DNA of 64,000 bases from NCBI GenBank assembly GCA_963628035.1, contig CAVGED010000045.1, positions 22,046 through 86,045 on the forward strand, read 5' to 3'. Below are positions 56,583-64,000 of the stretch, piece after piece (position 1 is the stretch's first letter; every line of letters starts with the position of its first letter). Under the pieces are notes generated by a model that saw nothing but the letters and a program-made list of their open reading frames with translations, was not told the origin of the DNA and did not search any database. The DNA is from 14-2 sp963628035. Lineage in GTDB: Bacteria; Bacillota; Clostridia; Lachnospirales; Lachnospiraceae. The position numbers were made by a program, and so were the translations under genes.

Positions 56583-57042
56583 ATATTTGAAACCTAAGCC
56601 TATTTCGTTGGTGAATCAGCAAATACAGATGCAGTATTTGTACGATAGGCTACTGATAGCAAACTATATTGCGGATTCCATGCTTGTATGTATTTTAGAT
56701 ATACAGCCGTCCTCCGAGTCTCAAGTGTATAGAATCAAAATTACTTATAAATTGAGTGATGGAGCACCAAAGGCATGGCTGATCTCGCCACCATTACAAA
56801 AATATGAGGGAAAATATCCACATCATAAGTACGGCAAGGATGATAGCGGAAATTACCAACTGTGTGTTTATTACCCCAAATATAAAGAATGGAATCAGCA
56901 AATGTATATTGCAGATTCGTTTGTGCCATGGGTCTGTACATGGCTGAGTACTTATGAATACTGGCTTGTGACCGGAAAGTGGCACTTCGATGAAATGTTT
57001 ACAGGCCGAAATCAAATTAAGGAATGGAAGAAAGAGAAATGA
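56539..57042 (+). CDS. CBASS E2-like protein (type II short)
   Basis: 167 residues. The ubiquitin-E2-like pattern of minimal CBASS operons is visible: YPHHKYG (93-99), then the candidate catalytic Cys109 in QLCVYYPKYKEW, then ADSFVPWVCTWLSTYEYWLVTGKW. No E1 or JAB deconjugase gene is present, so the operon is of the short, E2-only kind, in which the E2 is thought to link the CD-NTase tail to a target. It overlaps cdn by 44 bases and the helicase by four (ATGA). Confidence 0.87.
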   Translation: MAQFQFHQHITLARKYLKPKPISLVNQQIQMQYLYDRLLIANYIADSMLVCILDIQPSSESQVYRIKITYKLSDGAPKAWLISPPLQKYEGKYPHHKYGKDDSGNYQLCVYYPKYKEWNQQMYIADSFVPWVCTWLSTYEYWLVTGKWHFDEMFTGRNQIKEWKKEK

Positions 57043-59711
57043 TAGCTGTCGGTGATTTCGTTTTTGACACGATAGAAAAGGCAAATGTACAGGTTCTGGA
57101 GAAGATCGAAGCATGGGGCTATGTCTCCTACAGGGTTTTTAACCCGGCGACCGGTCGGGTGTATAAGGCAAATGAGGGACAGCTTAGCTCATCGGGTAGT
57201 ACTATGCAGTACGATGAAAATTATCTGCGCTATGTTACGCTGCTCTCTAAAATCAAAAACGAAACTGCTGGTGGCTTTCTTTCTTCTCTTGCCAGCGGAA
57301 TTATTCCCTTGCCGCATCAGCTCCATGTGTTGAACCGTGCAATGGAGACCAACAACATTCGCTATATTCTGGCGGATGAAGTTGGTCTTGGTAAGACGAT
57401 TGAAGCTGGTATGATCATCCGTGAATTGAAGAGCCGTGGTCTTGTCAGTAGGATTCTCGTTGTTTGCCCGACTGGTCTGGTGACCCAGTGGGCAAGCGAG
57501 ATGCAGGAAAAGTTCCATGAGAAATTTCAAGTAATTTTGCCTTCCGATTATGATACGATTCGCCGCCTGACGGATAATGATGATGTGTATGGTCAGTTCG
57601 ATCAGGTGATTTCCCCGATGGATTCTATCAAGCCGATTGAAAAACACGCCGGTTGGAGTGAGGAAAAGGTTGAAAAGTACAACGAGGAACGAATCTATTC
57701 CATCATCAACAGCGGATGGGATCTGATCATCATAGATGAGGCACATCGTGTGGCCGGTTCCTCCGGCGAAGTGGCTCGCTACAAGCTGGGTAATCTGTTG
57801 GCACAGGCGAGTCCATATCTGCTGTTATTGTCGGCAACACCGCATAATGGCAAAACTGAGCCGTTTTTACGTCTGATTCGTTTGCTGGATGCGGATGCTT
57901 TCCCGAATGCCAAGTCTATTGTCCGAGAACAGGTTGCTCCATTCCTGATCCGCACGGAAAAGCGCGAGGCCATTGACAATAACGGGAATCTGCTGTTCAA
58001 AAACCGTATCACGCATCTTATGACGATTTCATGGGACGAACGCAATAATTTGCAGCGGGAGCTGTATGAGATGGTCAGCTCCTATGTCGCAAAGACCTAT
58101 AACAAAGCACTGCGCAATCGCAAGAAAAATATGTGCCTGATCTTCCTGCTGATTATCATGCAGCGTATGGTGACAAGCAGTACGGCGGCCATTCGACAGA
58201 GCCTGGAGCGCAGATTAAATGTTCTTCTGGAGCAACGCACCTGCGTTGGTAATTTAAGGGAAGAAGATTTGGATGAACTGAACATTGAGGACGGTGTTGA
58301 GGATGCCCTTGAAGCGATTTCTCTGGATATGGAATTGGAAATCGAAGAGCTGAAGCAGATTATCTCTCTTGCAAAACAAGCACAGTTCCAGAATCAGGAT
58401 GCAAAAGTAGAGCCGCTGTTGAATGAGATTGATGCTATTCTGAGTGAGGATCGTACACAGAAGGTTATTATTTTCACAGAATTTGTTGCTACGCAGACGT
58501 ATTTGCAGGAGCTACTTGTGAATAGAGGCTATACGGTAACGATTCTAAACGGCGGCATGAGCATTGACGAGCGAAATGCTGCCATGCAAGAGTTTAAGAC
58601 CAGCACCAGTATTTTTATTTCGACAGATGCTGGTGGCGAAGGTCTGAACTTGCAGTTTGCCAATATTATCATCAACTATGACCTTCCGTGGAACCCAATG
58701 AAAATCGAGCAGCGGTGTGGTCGTGTTGATCGTATTGGTCAGCAGCGGGATGTAGATATTTATAACTTCATTGTTGGCGAAACGGTAGAGAACCGTGTCC
58801 GTGAAGTGTTGGAAGAAAAGCTGTCCGTTATTCTGAAAGAGATGGGCGTTGATAAGTATTCTGATGTTCTGGACAGCGAAGTGGCAGAATGTGACTTCAC
58901 AGATGTGTATATGCGCTCCATTGGTCATGCTTCACAGGTAGAGAAGAATCTGTACACAGTTGAGGCAGAGATGAAGCAGCAGCTTACGAATGCGCAGAAA
59001 TATAAAGATGTGATTCGAGAAGAGAAAGACTTGACAAAACTTGTCGGAACGGAGTCGAATTTCGATGTAGACAGTGCGCTCCGCACAATGCTGACCTATT
59101 ATGAGTGCTGGCAGGGGTATGACCCGCGTTTGATTGACCGCATCAGCATTGCAGATGAAGAAATCACACAGCATTTGAAGACGGAGTTGGTGCAGGATCG
59201 GACGGCCCCGCTTATGTCCATCCAGATTGATAACTTCCCCAATGAGGAAGGCTATTTTATGCTTTGGGAGCTGTCTATCTCTGAAAAAGAGAGCGGAAAG
59301 CGGATTTTGCCGATATTTGTCAACAGCGCAATGGTATTGCGACCGATGGCAGGAAAACGTATTATGGATGTTTTCCTCGATGGAAACAGCAAGCTCAGGG
59401 TTTCGTCTGCGCCGAATGTGGATGCGGAAATTTATTCTAAGCTTGAAAAAAGTTGCATGGATTTTGCCTATGACACATTTGTTGAATTAAAAGAGAAGCA
59501 GATGCAGCAGAATGAGGAGAGTTTCAAGAAATATATGTATGCTTTGGAGCTGAGGCAAGAGGCTGCGGAACATATTGGGATTGAGAATATCCGCAGAAGC
59601 CGCCTGCAAAAGCTGCAAAAAGAAAGGGCCAACATTGAAGCACAGCACAGGAAAGGCTCACAGGTATATCCGGATTTTAAGTTAATCATGATGGCAAGAT
59701 TGGAGGCGTAA
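57039..59711 (+). CDS. SNF2/DEAH helicase, BREX type 3 BrxHII-like
   Basis: 890 residues from ATG 57039, which shares ATGA with the stop of the E2 gene; an earlier in-frame ATG (57024) lies inside the E2 gene. N-terminal helicase domain: Walker A DEVGLGKT (113-120), DEAH (233-236), SATPHNGK. C-terminal domain: IFTEFVATQTYLQELL, STDAGGEGLNLQ, QRCGRVDRIGQ. SNF2-type translocases of this HepA/RapA-like form occur in BREX type 3 (BrxHII) and DISARM (DrmD). Gene order favours BREX. Confidence 0.88.
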   Translation: MIAVGDFVFDTIEKANVQVLEKIEAWGYVSYRVFNPATGRVYKANEGQLSSSGSTMQYDENYLRYVTLLSKIKNETAGGFLSSLASGIIPLPHQLHVLNRAMETNNIRYILADEVGLGKTIEAGMIIRELKSRGLVSRILVVCPTGLVTQWASEMQEKFHEKFQVILPSDYDTIRRLTDNDDVYGQFDQVISPMDSIKPIEKHAGWSEEKVEKYNEERIYSIINSGWDLIIIDEAHRVAGSSGEVARYKLGNLLAQASPYLLLLSATPHNGKTEPFLRLIRLLDADAFPNAKSIVREQVAPFLIRTEKREAIDNNGNLLFKNRITHLMTISWDERNNLQRELYEMVSSYVAKTYNKALRNRKKNMCLIFLLIIMQRMVTSSTAAIRQSLERRLNVLLEQRTCVGNLREEDLDELNIEDGVEDALEAISLDMELEIEELKQIISLAKQAQFQNQDAKVEPLLNEIDAILSEDRTQKVIIFTEFVATQTYLQELLVNRGYTVTILNGGMSIDERNAAMQEFKTSTSIFISTDAGGEGLNLQFANIIINYDLPWNPMKIEQRCGRVDRIGQQRDVDIYNFIVGETVENRVREVLEEKLSVILKEMGVDKYSDVLDSEVAECDFTDVYMRSIGHASQVEKNLYTVEAEMKQQLTNAQKYKDVIREEKDLTKLVGTESNFDVDSALRTMLTYYECWQGYDPRLIDRISIADEEITQHLKTELVQDRTAPLMSIQIDNFPNEEGYFMLWELSISEKESGKRILPIFVNSAMVLRPMAGKRIMDVFLDGNSKLRVSSAPNVDAEIYSKLEKSCMDFAYDTFVELKEKQMQQNEESFKKYMYALELRQEAAEHIGIENIRRSRLQKLQKERANIEAQHRKGSQVYPDFKLIMMARLEA

Positions 59712-59714
59712 CAG

Positions 59715-61175
59715 ATGTTTGGAGACTATGTGTTTGAAAAAACAGCTGCACAGTATACGAAAAAAATGATGCTCGTTGATGCAGATCATCTGGAAGAAAA
59801 AGCGCATTACAGTGCGGTGTTTCAGGCACATGGCTTCAGGACTGTTGTGTATACTGATGATTTGAACTTCCGGGTTAATAATACAAGCCTTCTAAATGGA
59901 GAGGAAAAGCTTGCGATTCTGGTGCAGCCGGGTGTTTATGTGCCATATGATATTCGGAAAAAATGCCGGGAGGAAGAAATTTCGTTCGAGTCATTATTTC
60001 CAAAGTTGAATAGCGCAGTTCTGCGAGAAAGCAAAAATCTTGATTTGGAACTGCTTACGCTGGCATATCAGACCGATTTCGAGGAATACCATGAGCGGAA
60101 ACAGACGGAAATGTTTCTTCGCCTCAAAATGTATGCTCAGAAAAATGTTGAGCTATATTTGAGAGATTTATACGAATGTGCGTTGAACCAAGCGAAAAGT
60201 GTTGAAGATTATAAGGCTTGGTTTGATCTTGCGGAGAAAAAAGCAAAGATTGATGTAACCGCAGTAGAACACAATGTTGACATTGATACTTCGGAATTGA
60301 ATCGGGCATTCTGCGCCTATGCGATGAAAAATTTTGGAAAGCTGTCTTCGGAAATCAACCCGGAATCTCCGGTCATGGTAAGCAGTGTAATGGATTATAT
60401 CCATGACCATAGTGAAAGGGCTGCAATTATCGTAATGGATGGCATGTCGGAATTTGACTGGACGATATTGAAAAGATCGTTTACAGGAATTTGTTATCGC
60501 CAAAGTGCTACCTTTGCCATGATTCCATCTACGACATCTATTTCTCGCCAATGCCTACTGAGTGGAAAATATCCCAGCCAGCTGGTTGAACCATGGAAGC
60601 AAAGCAAAGAGAAGAATGAATTTTACGATTGTGCAAGAAAATATGGTTATAAGGACAATCAGATCGGCTACGAACGAGGGTATGATGCGAGTTTTTCGGC
60701 GTTCGTAAAGTGTGGTGCCGTCATCATTCTTGATATTGACGAACTGGTTCATGCTCAGTATCAGGGACGCGTTGGAATGTTGAATGATGATACAGTGCTG
60801 ATGAAACAAAATAAGCTTGCTGGGCTGACAAAAAGATTGTTGCAGGAAGGTTTTGATGTCTACATTACAGCCGATCATGGAAATACACCTTGTACTGGAC
60901 TGGGACGATTGTCCGGTTCAGGAGTTGAAGTCGAAACAAGGAGCCATAAGATGGTGGTTCTGAAGGATTTCGCTAATAAAGACAGTTTGATAGAACGATA
61001 TGGCCTTTTAGAATATCCGAAATACTATTTGCCAAAGGATTATGACTATCTAATCTGTAATGTGGGGGATTCTTTGGATATCAAGGGTGAAGATGTGAGG
61101 ACGCATGGCGGGATTTCGCTTGACGAAGTGGTGGTTCCGTTCATAATCGCGAGGACGGAGGATTATCATGGCTAA
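59715..61175 (+). CDS. pglZ: BREX PglZ, alkaline-phosphatase-superfamily protein
   Basis: 486 residues with a PglZ domain in the C-terminal half: IIVMDGMSEFDW (about 238-249) with the metal Asp, PSTTSISR (271-278) with candidate Thr/Ser nucleophile, and ITADHGN (384-390) with metal ligands. The N-terminal half is helical. Most BREX PglZ proteins I recall are longer (650-950 residues), so this is a compact form. It is a core BREX component. ATG follows GGAGGCGTAACAG and lies three bases after the helicase stop. Confidence 0.88.
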   Translation: MFGDYVFEKTAAQYTKKMMLVDADHLEEKAHYSAVFQAHGFRTVVYTDDLNFRVNNTSLLNGEEKLAILVQPGVYVPYDIRKKCREEEISFESLFPKLNSAVLRESKNLDLELLTLAYQTDFEEYHERKQTEMFLRLKMYAQKNVELYLRDLYECALNQAKSVEDYKAWFDLAEKKAKIDVTAVEHNVDIDTSELNRAFCAYAMKNFGKLSSEINPESPVMVSSVMDYIHDHSERAAIIVMDGMSEFDWTILKRSFTGICYRQSATFAMIPSTTSISRQCLLSGKYPSQLVEPWKQSKEKNEFYDCARKYGYKDNQIGYERGYDASFSAFVKCGAVIILDIDELVHAQYQGRVGMLNDDTVLMKQNKLAGLTKRLLQEGFDVYITADHGNTPCTGLGRLSGSGVEVETRSHKMVVLKDFANKDSLIERYGLLEYPKYYLPKDYDYLICNVGDSLDIKGEDVRTHGGISLDEVVVPFIIARTEDYHG

Positions 61176-61872
61176 AATGGTAGGTTTGTCAAGGAAACTG
61201 AAAATGCCTTGGCTGAAATATACGGTTGACTTAGTGGCAGAGGGAACACCGGAATCAGAGATTAAAGATAAGCTCAACGAGTATTTGAGCTATGAAATTG
61301 AAAGTCCAACGGTTCTTCGTAAGACCAGAGAGATTTTGATGAACATCTGGGTTTATGATAATCCGTACAGCTCCTGCTTAAAAAGCGAGGCAGTACAGCT
61401 GATAGAAAAGTATCCGGAATATGCAGTGAGTATCAACTGGTGTATGATGCTGGCAGCATATCCGGTGTTTCTTGATATGTGTAAACTGATCGGTAAGATG
61501 TCAGAATTTCAGGACGAAATCACGCTTGCTCAGTTGAAGCAAAAGCTATTTGATGAGTGGGGCGAAAGAACAACCTTATATCATTCGATTGACAAACTGA
61601 TTGCAACGCTGAAAGCGTTTGATGTACTGCGCTGCGAAAAGCCGGGAAAGTATCACATCAACAGGATGGCTGTAAACAATGAGCAAGTCAGTACATTTAT
61701 GGCATACGCTGTGATGAATATTGATGACAGCGGATACTATTCTTTTCAGGAATTGAATGATTCTGTGTACCTGTTTCCGTTTGAATATCATGTTGAAAAG
61801 GAAACCATTGTTTCAGATGGCAGATTTTCAATCAGTACATTTGGCGGTGAGATTTCGATATCATTGACCTGA
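61168..61872 (+). CDS. BrxA-like protein (DUF1819), end of the BREX operon
   Basis: 234 residues; overlaps pglZ by eight bases. Helical protein with the conserved-looking middle YPEYAVSINWCMMLAAYPVFLDM and a wHTH-like LKQKLFDEWGERTTLYHSIDKLIATLKAFDVL segment, as in BrxA. BrxA proteins bind DNA in type 1 systems; the exact role is unknown. The order brxF-C-X-H-Z-A matches BREX type 3, in which brxA is last. AT-rich. Confidence 0.75.
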   Translation: MAKMVGLSRKLKMPWLKYTVDLVAEGTPESEIKDKLNEYLSYEIESPTVLRKTREILMNIWVYDNPYSSCLKSEAVQLIEKYPEYAVSINWCMMLAAYPVFLDMCKLIGKMSEFQDEITLAQLKQKLFDEWGERTTLYHSIDKLIATLKAFDVLRCEKPGKYHINRMAVNNEQVSTFMAYAVMNIDDSGYYSFQELNDSVYLFPFEYHVEKETIVSDGRFSISTFGGEISISLT

Positions 61873-61962
61873 AACCTTTGCGGAATGCTCTTCCTGTGAT
61901 GACAAGTGAAGTTTACCTGCTTAATAACAATGATTGAGAAGTTCAACTGCCGTTAGCAGCCA
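61873..61962. other. Right edge of the defence island
   Basis: Holds nothing gene-like. AGTTCAACTG near 61940 is the far arm of repeat copy E. No terminator with a clear T-run is seen after the BrxA-like gene. Confidence 0.4.
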
Positions 61963-61993
61963 TTCTCCCTTCTTCGGTCTGGCTGAACTGTTA
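61963..61993 (-). repeat. TAACAGTTCAGCC-family repeat, copy E
   Basis: On the minus strand TAACAGTTCAGCC (61981-61993), AGACCGAAGAAGGGAGAA. The TAA is the xpt stop codon, as in copies B and D. It lies right at the junction between core genome and defence island. Confidence 0.8.
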
Positions 61994-62560
61994 AACGAAC
62001 TCGATCAGGTCCTTGTCCATCCTGGCAATCCGGGCCAAAGAATAGACCTCAATACCTTGTTCTTCCAGTTTACCGCGGCCGGGCTGGAAGGACTTCTCGA
62101 TCACGATGCCGAGGCCGGCAATGGTGGCGTGAGCCTTGCGGAGAAGCCGGATGGCGCCGGTAGCTGCCTCGCCGTTTGCCAGGAAATCGTCGATGATGAG
62201 TATGTGGTCTCTTTCAGAAACAAACTTCTGGGAGAGTGTCAGCTCGTAGCTGGTGCCTTTGGTGAAGGAAGTAACCTGTGTCTGATACAGATCGCTGTTC
62301 AGAATCTTGGAGGGCTGCTTCTTCAGAATCAGAAGAGGAACATTGAGTGTCACGGCGGTCATCATGGCAGGTGCAATGCCGGAGCTCTCGATGGTGGCTA
62401 CCTTGGTAATGCCTCTTCCCTTAAAGTGCTCAGCAAATTCTTTGCCCATTTCTGTCATCAGCACCGGATCCACCTGATGATTGATAAAGCTGTCCACCTT
62501 CAGAATATCAGCGTTTACGGCTGTTCCTTCGGAAAGGATCTTGTCTTCTAATAATTTCAT
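61991..62560 (-). CDS. xpt: Xanthine phosphoribosyltransferase
   Basis: 189 residues from the ATG complementary to 62558-62560 (GAGGTGACGATC upstream). Salvages xanthine to XMP. The PRPP-binding loop is ILIIDDFLANGEAATGAI; MKLLEDKILSEGTAVN at the N-terminus and VATIESSGIAPAMM are family-typical. Bacillus xpt has a purine riboswitch, but here only 40 bases separate it from the preceding gene, and no guanine-aptamer sequence fits. Confidence 0.97.
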   Translation of the reverse strand: MKLLEDKILSEGTAVNADILKVDSFINHQVDPVLMTEMGKEFAEHFKGRGITKVATIESSGIAPAMMTAVTLNVPLLILKKQPSKILNSDLYQTQVTSFTKGTSYELTLSQKFVSERDHILIIDDFLANGEAATGAIRLLRKAHATIAGLGIVIEKSFQPGRGKLEEQGIEVYSLARIARMDKDLIEFV

Positions 62561-62600
62561 GATCGTCACCTCGTAGTCATTCGTATTGTTAATGTACAGA

Positions 62601-63137
62601 TCAATCCCTGGGAGAATAGATCTGGTAAATATTTTCAATCAGATAATCCAGATATGCTTCATCCTGAATCTCAAAATGCTCCCGGATGAGGGCTGATATC
62701 TTGTCATATCGCTCGAAGTAGAGCTGTTCTTGGGGAAGTGTGTCCGCTAAGATCATGCGATCCAGGGCGTCCAGCGGGTATTTTTCTGTTATGAATTGTA
62801 CAATCTCCCGGGTCTGTCGTTCTTCCCTGTTAGATTCGCGCTGAAGCGTCTTGATCCTTCTGGTGTAGTAAATGCCGATCAGAATAAAGACTACAAACAG
62901 CACACCGAGCACCACGGTGTAGAGAACCCGCATATAGAGCTCCATTTCAATAGGAATGATATTCAGCCAGACGGCCAGGATCAACAGCAGTCCGATAATA
63001 CCGAAGGCGATAAAGAGCCAGGAACTCGACTTGGCATCCTCCAGCTTTTTACTTTTCTTCGTGTAGGTGAGACCCTGAGACTGAATCAGATCTTCGCTTT
63101 CTTCTTCATATTCATATTCCGGTTTGTCTGGATTCAT
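62601..63137 (-). CDS. Small membrane protein, function unknown
   Basis: 178 residues. An acidic N-terminus (EYEYEEESEDL) is followed by two membrane helices (WLFIAFGIIGLLLILAVWL and VLYTVVLGVLFVVFILIGIYY). A helical cytoplasmic C-terminal region follows (RESNREERQTREIVQFITEKYP... YDKISALIREHFEIQDEAYLDYLIENIYQ). It precedes xpt by 40 bases on the same strand and is probably its operon partner. I do not recognise the family. Confidence 0.8.
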   Translation of the reverse strand: MNPDKPEYEYEEESEDLIQSQGLTYTKKSKKLEDAKSSSWLFIAFGIIGLLLILAVWLNIIPIEMELYMRVLYTVVLGVLFVVFILIGIYYTRRIKTLQRESNREERQTREIVQFITEKYPLDALDRMILADTLPQEQLYFERYDKISALIREHFEIQDEAYLDYLIENIYQIYSPRD

Positions 63138-63214
63138 AATACCATTTCCTTCCTAGATGATATTTTATAGTATAGCGAAAAATCATCTGTAATACAAGGG
63201 GAATTTTTTATTAA

Positions 63215-63243
63215 TTGCAGCCTTTATTCGATTATGGTATAAT
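63215..63243 (+). promoter_or_regulatory. SigA promoter of rlmH
   Basis: TTGCAG (63215-63220), 17-base spacer, TATAAT (63238-63243). The predicted start falls at the AAGCAATGAGCAGTG motif, as in the promoter at 578. Confidence 0.7.
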
Positions 63244-63249
63244 GTGCGT

Positions 63250-63325
63250 AAGCAATGAGCAGTGTCAGATTTAAGAATTACAAAATGCTGTGCTTGTACG
63301 AAGCATTTTGCAGGGTTTGAATCTG
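63250..63325 (+). promoter_or_regulatory. rlmH 5' leader: shared motif plus long hairpin
   Basis: AAGCAATGAGCAGTG (63250-63264) is followed by a two-part stem: CAGATTTAAG (63266-63275)/TTTGAATCTG (63316-63325) and CAAAATGCT (63281-63289)/AGCATTTTG (63302-63310). The ribosome-binding site ATGAGGAAAA lies after the stem. Function unknown. Confidence 0.55.
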
Positions 63326-63353
63326 ATAGTGCAAATGAGGAAAATACAAATTT

Positions 63354-63833
63354 ATGAAGATAACGATTTTAACGGTCGGAAAGATCAAGGAAAAGTTCTA
63401 CCGGGAGGCCATAGAGGAATATACCAAGCGGCTGAGCAGATACAGCCGGGTGGAGATTGTTGAGGTGGCGGATGAGAAGACGCCGGATCGAGCCAGCGAG
63501 GCAGAAGAGAAGCTGATCAAGGAGAAGGAAGGCGAGCGGCTGCTGCGTTATGTAAAGGATACCGACTATGTGTGCGCTCTGGCAATAGAGGGCAGGCAGC
63601 TTGATTCAGTGGAACTCTCCGGGAAGCTGGAGGCGTTGGGAGTCGGTGGCGTAAGCAGCATTGTTTTTGTTATCGGCGGTTCCCTGGGGCTTTCGGAGCA
63701 GGTGCTTCGGCGGGCAGACTATAAGCTCAGCTTCTCTAAGATGACCTTTCCGCATCAGCTTATGCGGGTGATCCTGCTGGAGCAGATCTACCGGAGCTTT
63801 CGGATCATGCATGGGGAACCGTATCACAAATAA
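63354..63833 (+). CDS. rlmH: 23S rRNA (pseudouridine1915-N3)-methyltransferase
   Basis: SPOUT-family methyltransferase, 159 residues. The knotted SAM site is visible as SSIVFVIGGSLGLSEQVL, and the C-terminus carries LLEQIYRSFRIMHGEPYHK, the RlmH signature. The N-terminus MKITILTVGKIKEKFY is also typical. Modifies helix 69 of 23S rRNA in assembled ribosomes. Confidence 0.98.
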   Translation: MKITILTVGKIKEKFYREAIEEYTKRLSRYSRVEIVEVADEKTPDRASEAEEKLIKEKEGERLLRYVKDTDYVCALAIEGRQLDSVELSGKLEALGVGGVSSIVFVIGGSLGLSEQVLRRADYKLSFSKMTFPHQLMRVILLEQIYRSFRIMHGEPYHK

Positions 63834-64000
63834 AATAACTTCTCGGAATCTCAATAAATGAGAACCGACCCGAAAATTGACAACTGAATATTGTGCAGGA
63901 AAAAGAAAAACAAGAGAAATGGACATAAACATTGGACATAGCTGGCAGGATAAACTTATAAAATTACAAAAATGTTAAAGTTATTGGAATGGGAATATTC
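63834..64000. other. AT-rich sequence to the window edge
   Basis: No gene start is visible. TTGACA occurs at about 63876 but no good -10 box follows at the right distance; nothing else to report. Confidence 0.3.

Noticed and set aside
46957..61872. DISARM or BREX type 1/2 instead of type 3
   Set aside because: There is no BrxL protease, PglW kinase, BrxB or DrmABC. The helicase resembles DrmD, but PglZ, the DUF6079 ATPase and the overall order fit BREX type 3 best.
62561..62600. Purine riboswitch before xpt
   Set aside because: Only 40 bases separate xpt from the preceding gene and no aptamer-like sequence is present, unlike Bacillus xpt.

Overview
The window looks like a chromosome segment from an endospore-forming Clostridium-class gut bacterium, most likely Lachnospiraceae. 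The reasons are spoIVA and a complete spoIIIAA-AH operon, AGGAGG ribosome-binding sites, a yeast/archaeal-type aspartate-semialdehyde dehydrogenase, the GGGtGRT gene pair, a DUF6062 gene and an EFR1-type ferredoxin. No rRNA, tRNA or CRISPR array was seen.

Layout. 1-4.2 kb: the end of a maltose-type ABC permease, a LacI regulator, malQ and a lipid kinase. 4.3-5.9 kb: spoIVA, whose ribosome-binding site lies inside a stem-loop. 5.9-12.5 kb: an AT-rich accessory stretch with a candidate large structured RNA, an acetyltransferase-like gene, an EFR1 ferredoxin, a nonsense-broken gene, an AraC regulator, a MATE fragment, a sugar acetyltransferase, a MATE pump and a DUF1003 protein. 12.5-21 kb: nucleoside salvage (PNP and an MTA/SAH-deaminase-like enzyme), a 40-residue membrane protein, alaS, DUF6062, rpsU, an AlkD-like repair protein and an LCP cell-wall enzyme. 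21-26.2 kb: spoIIIAA-AH, the mother-cell half of the feeding-tube channel. 26.2-27.3 kb: a tnpB-less IS200/IS605-type element next to a beheaded ADP-ribosylglycohydrolase. 27.4-46 kb: mostly biosynthesis (argH, asd, mgsA, topB, GGGtGRT pair, ilvN-ilvC, xpaC-telA, lysR, leuCD, thrC, citrate synthase).

46.2-61.9 kb is a 15-kb defence island on one strand. Its backbone has the gene order of a type 3 BREX system: BrxF-like, BrxC/PglY-like ATPase, PglX-type methyltransferase, SNF2 helicase, PglZ, BrxA-like. Two cargoes interrupt it. A YhcG-type PDDEXK nuclease sits between brxC and pglX. A compact E2-only CBASS (HNH-SAVED effector, CD-NTase, E2-like protein) sits between pglX and the helicase. Genes from pglX to brxA overlap or are separated by only a few bases, so CBASS and BREX are probably made from one message. 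The BrxF-like protein has no Walker A motif, pglX has a compositionally foreign centre, and a near-identical 12-bp palindrome occurs inside the nuclease gene and just after it.

61.9-64 kb: xpt, a small membrane protein and rlmH. A repeat family built on TAACAGTTCAGCC is scattered through the core; in three copies its first three bases are the stop codon of the upstream gene.

All calls come from reading the sequence and from remembered family features; no database search was run.
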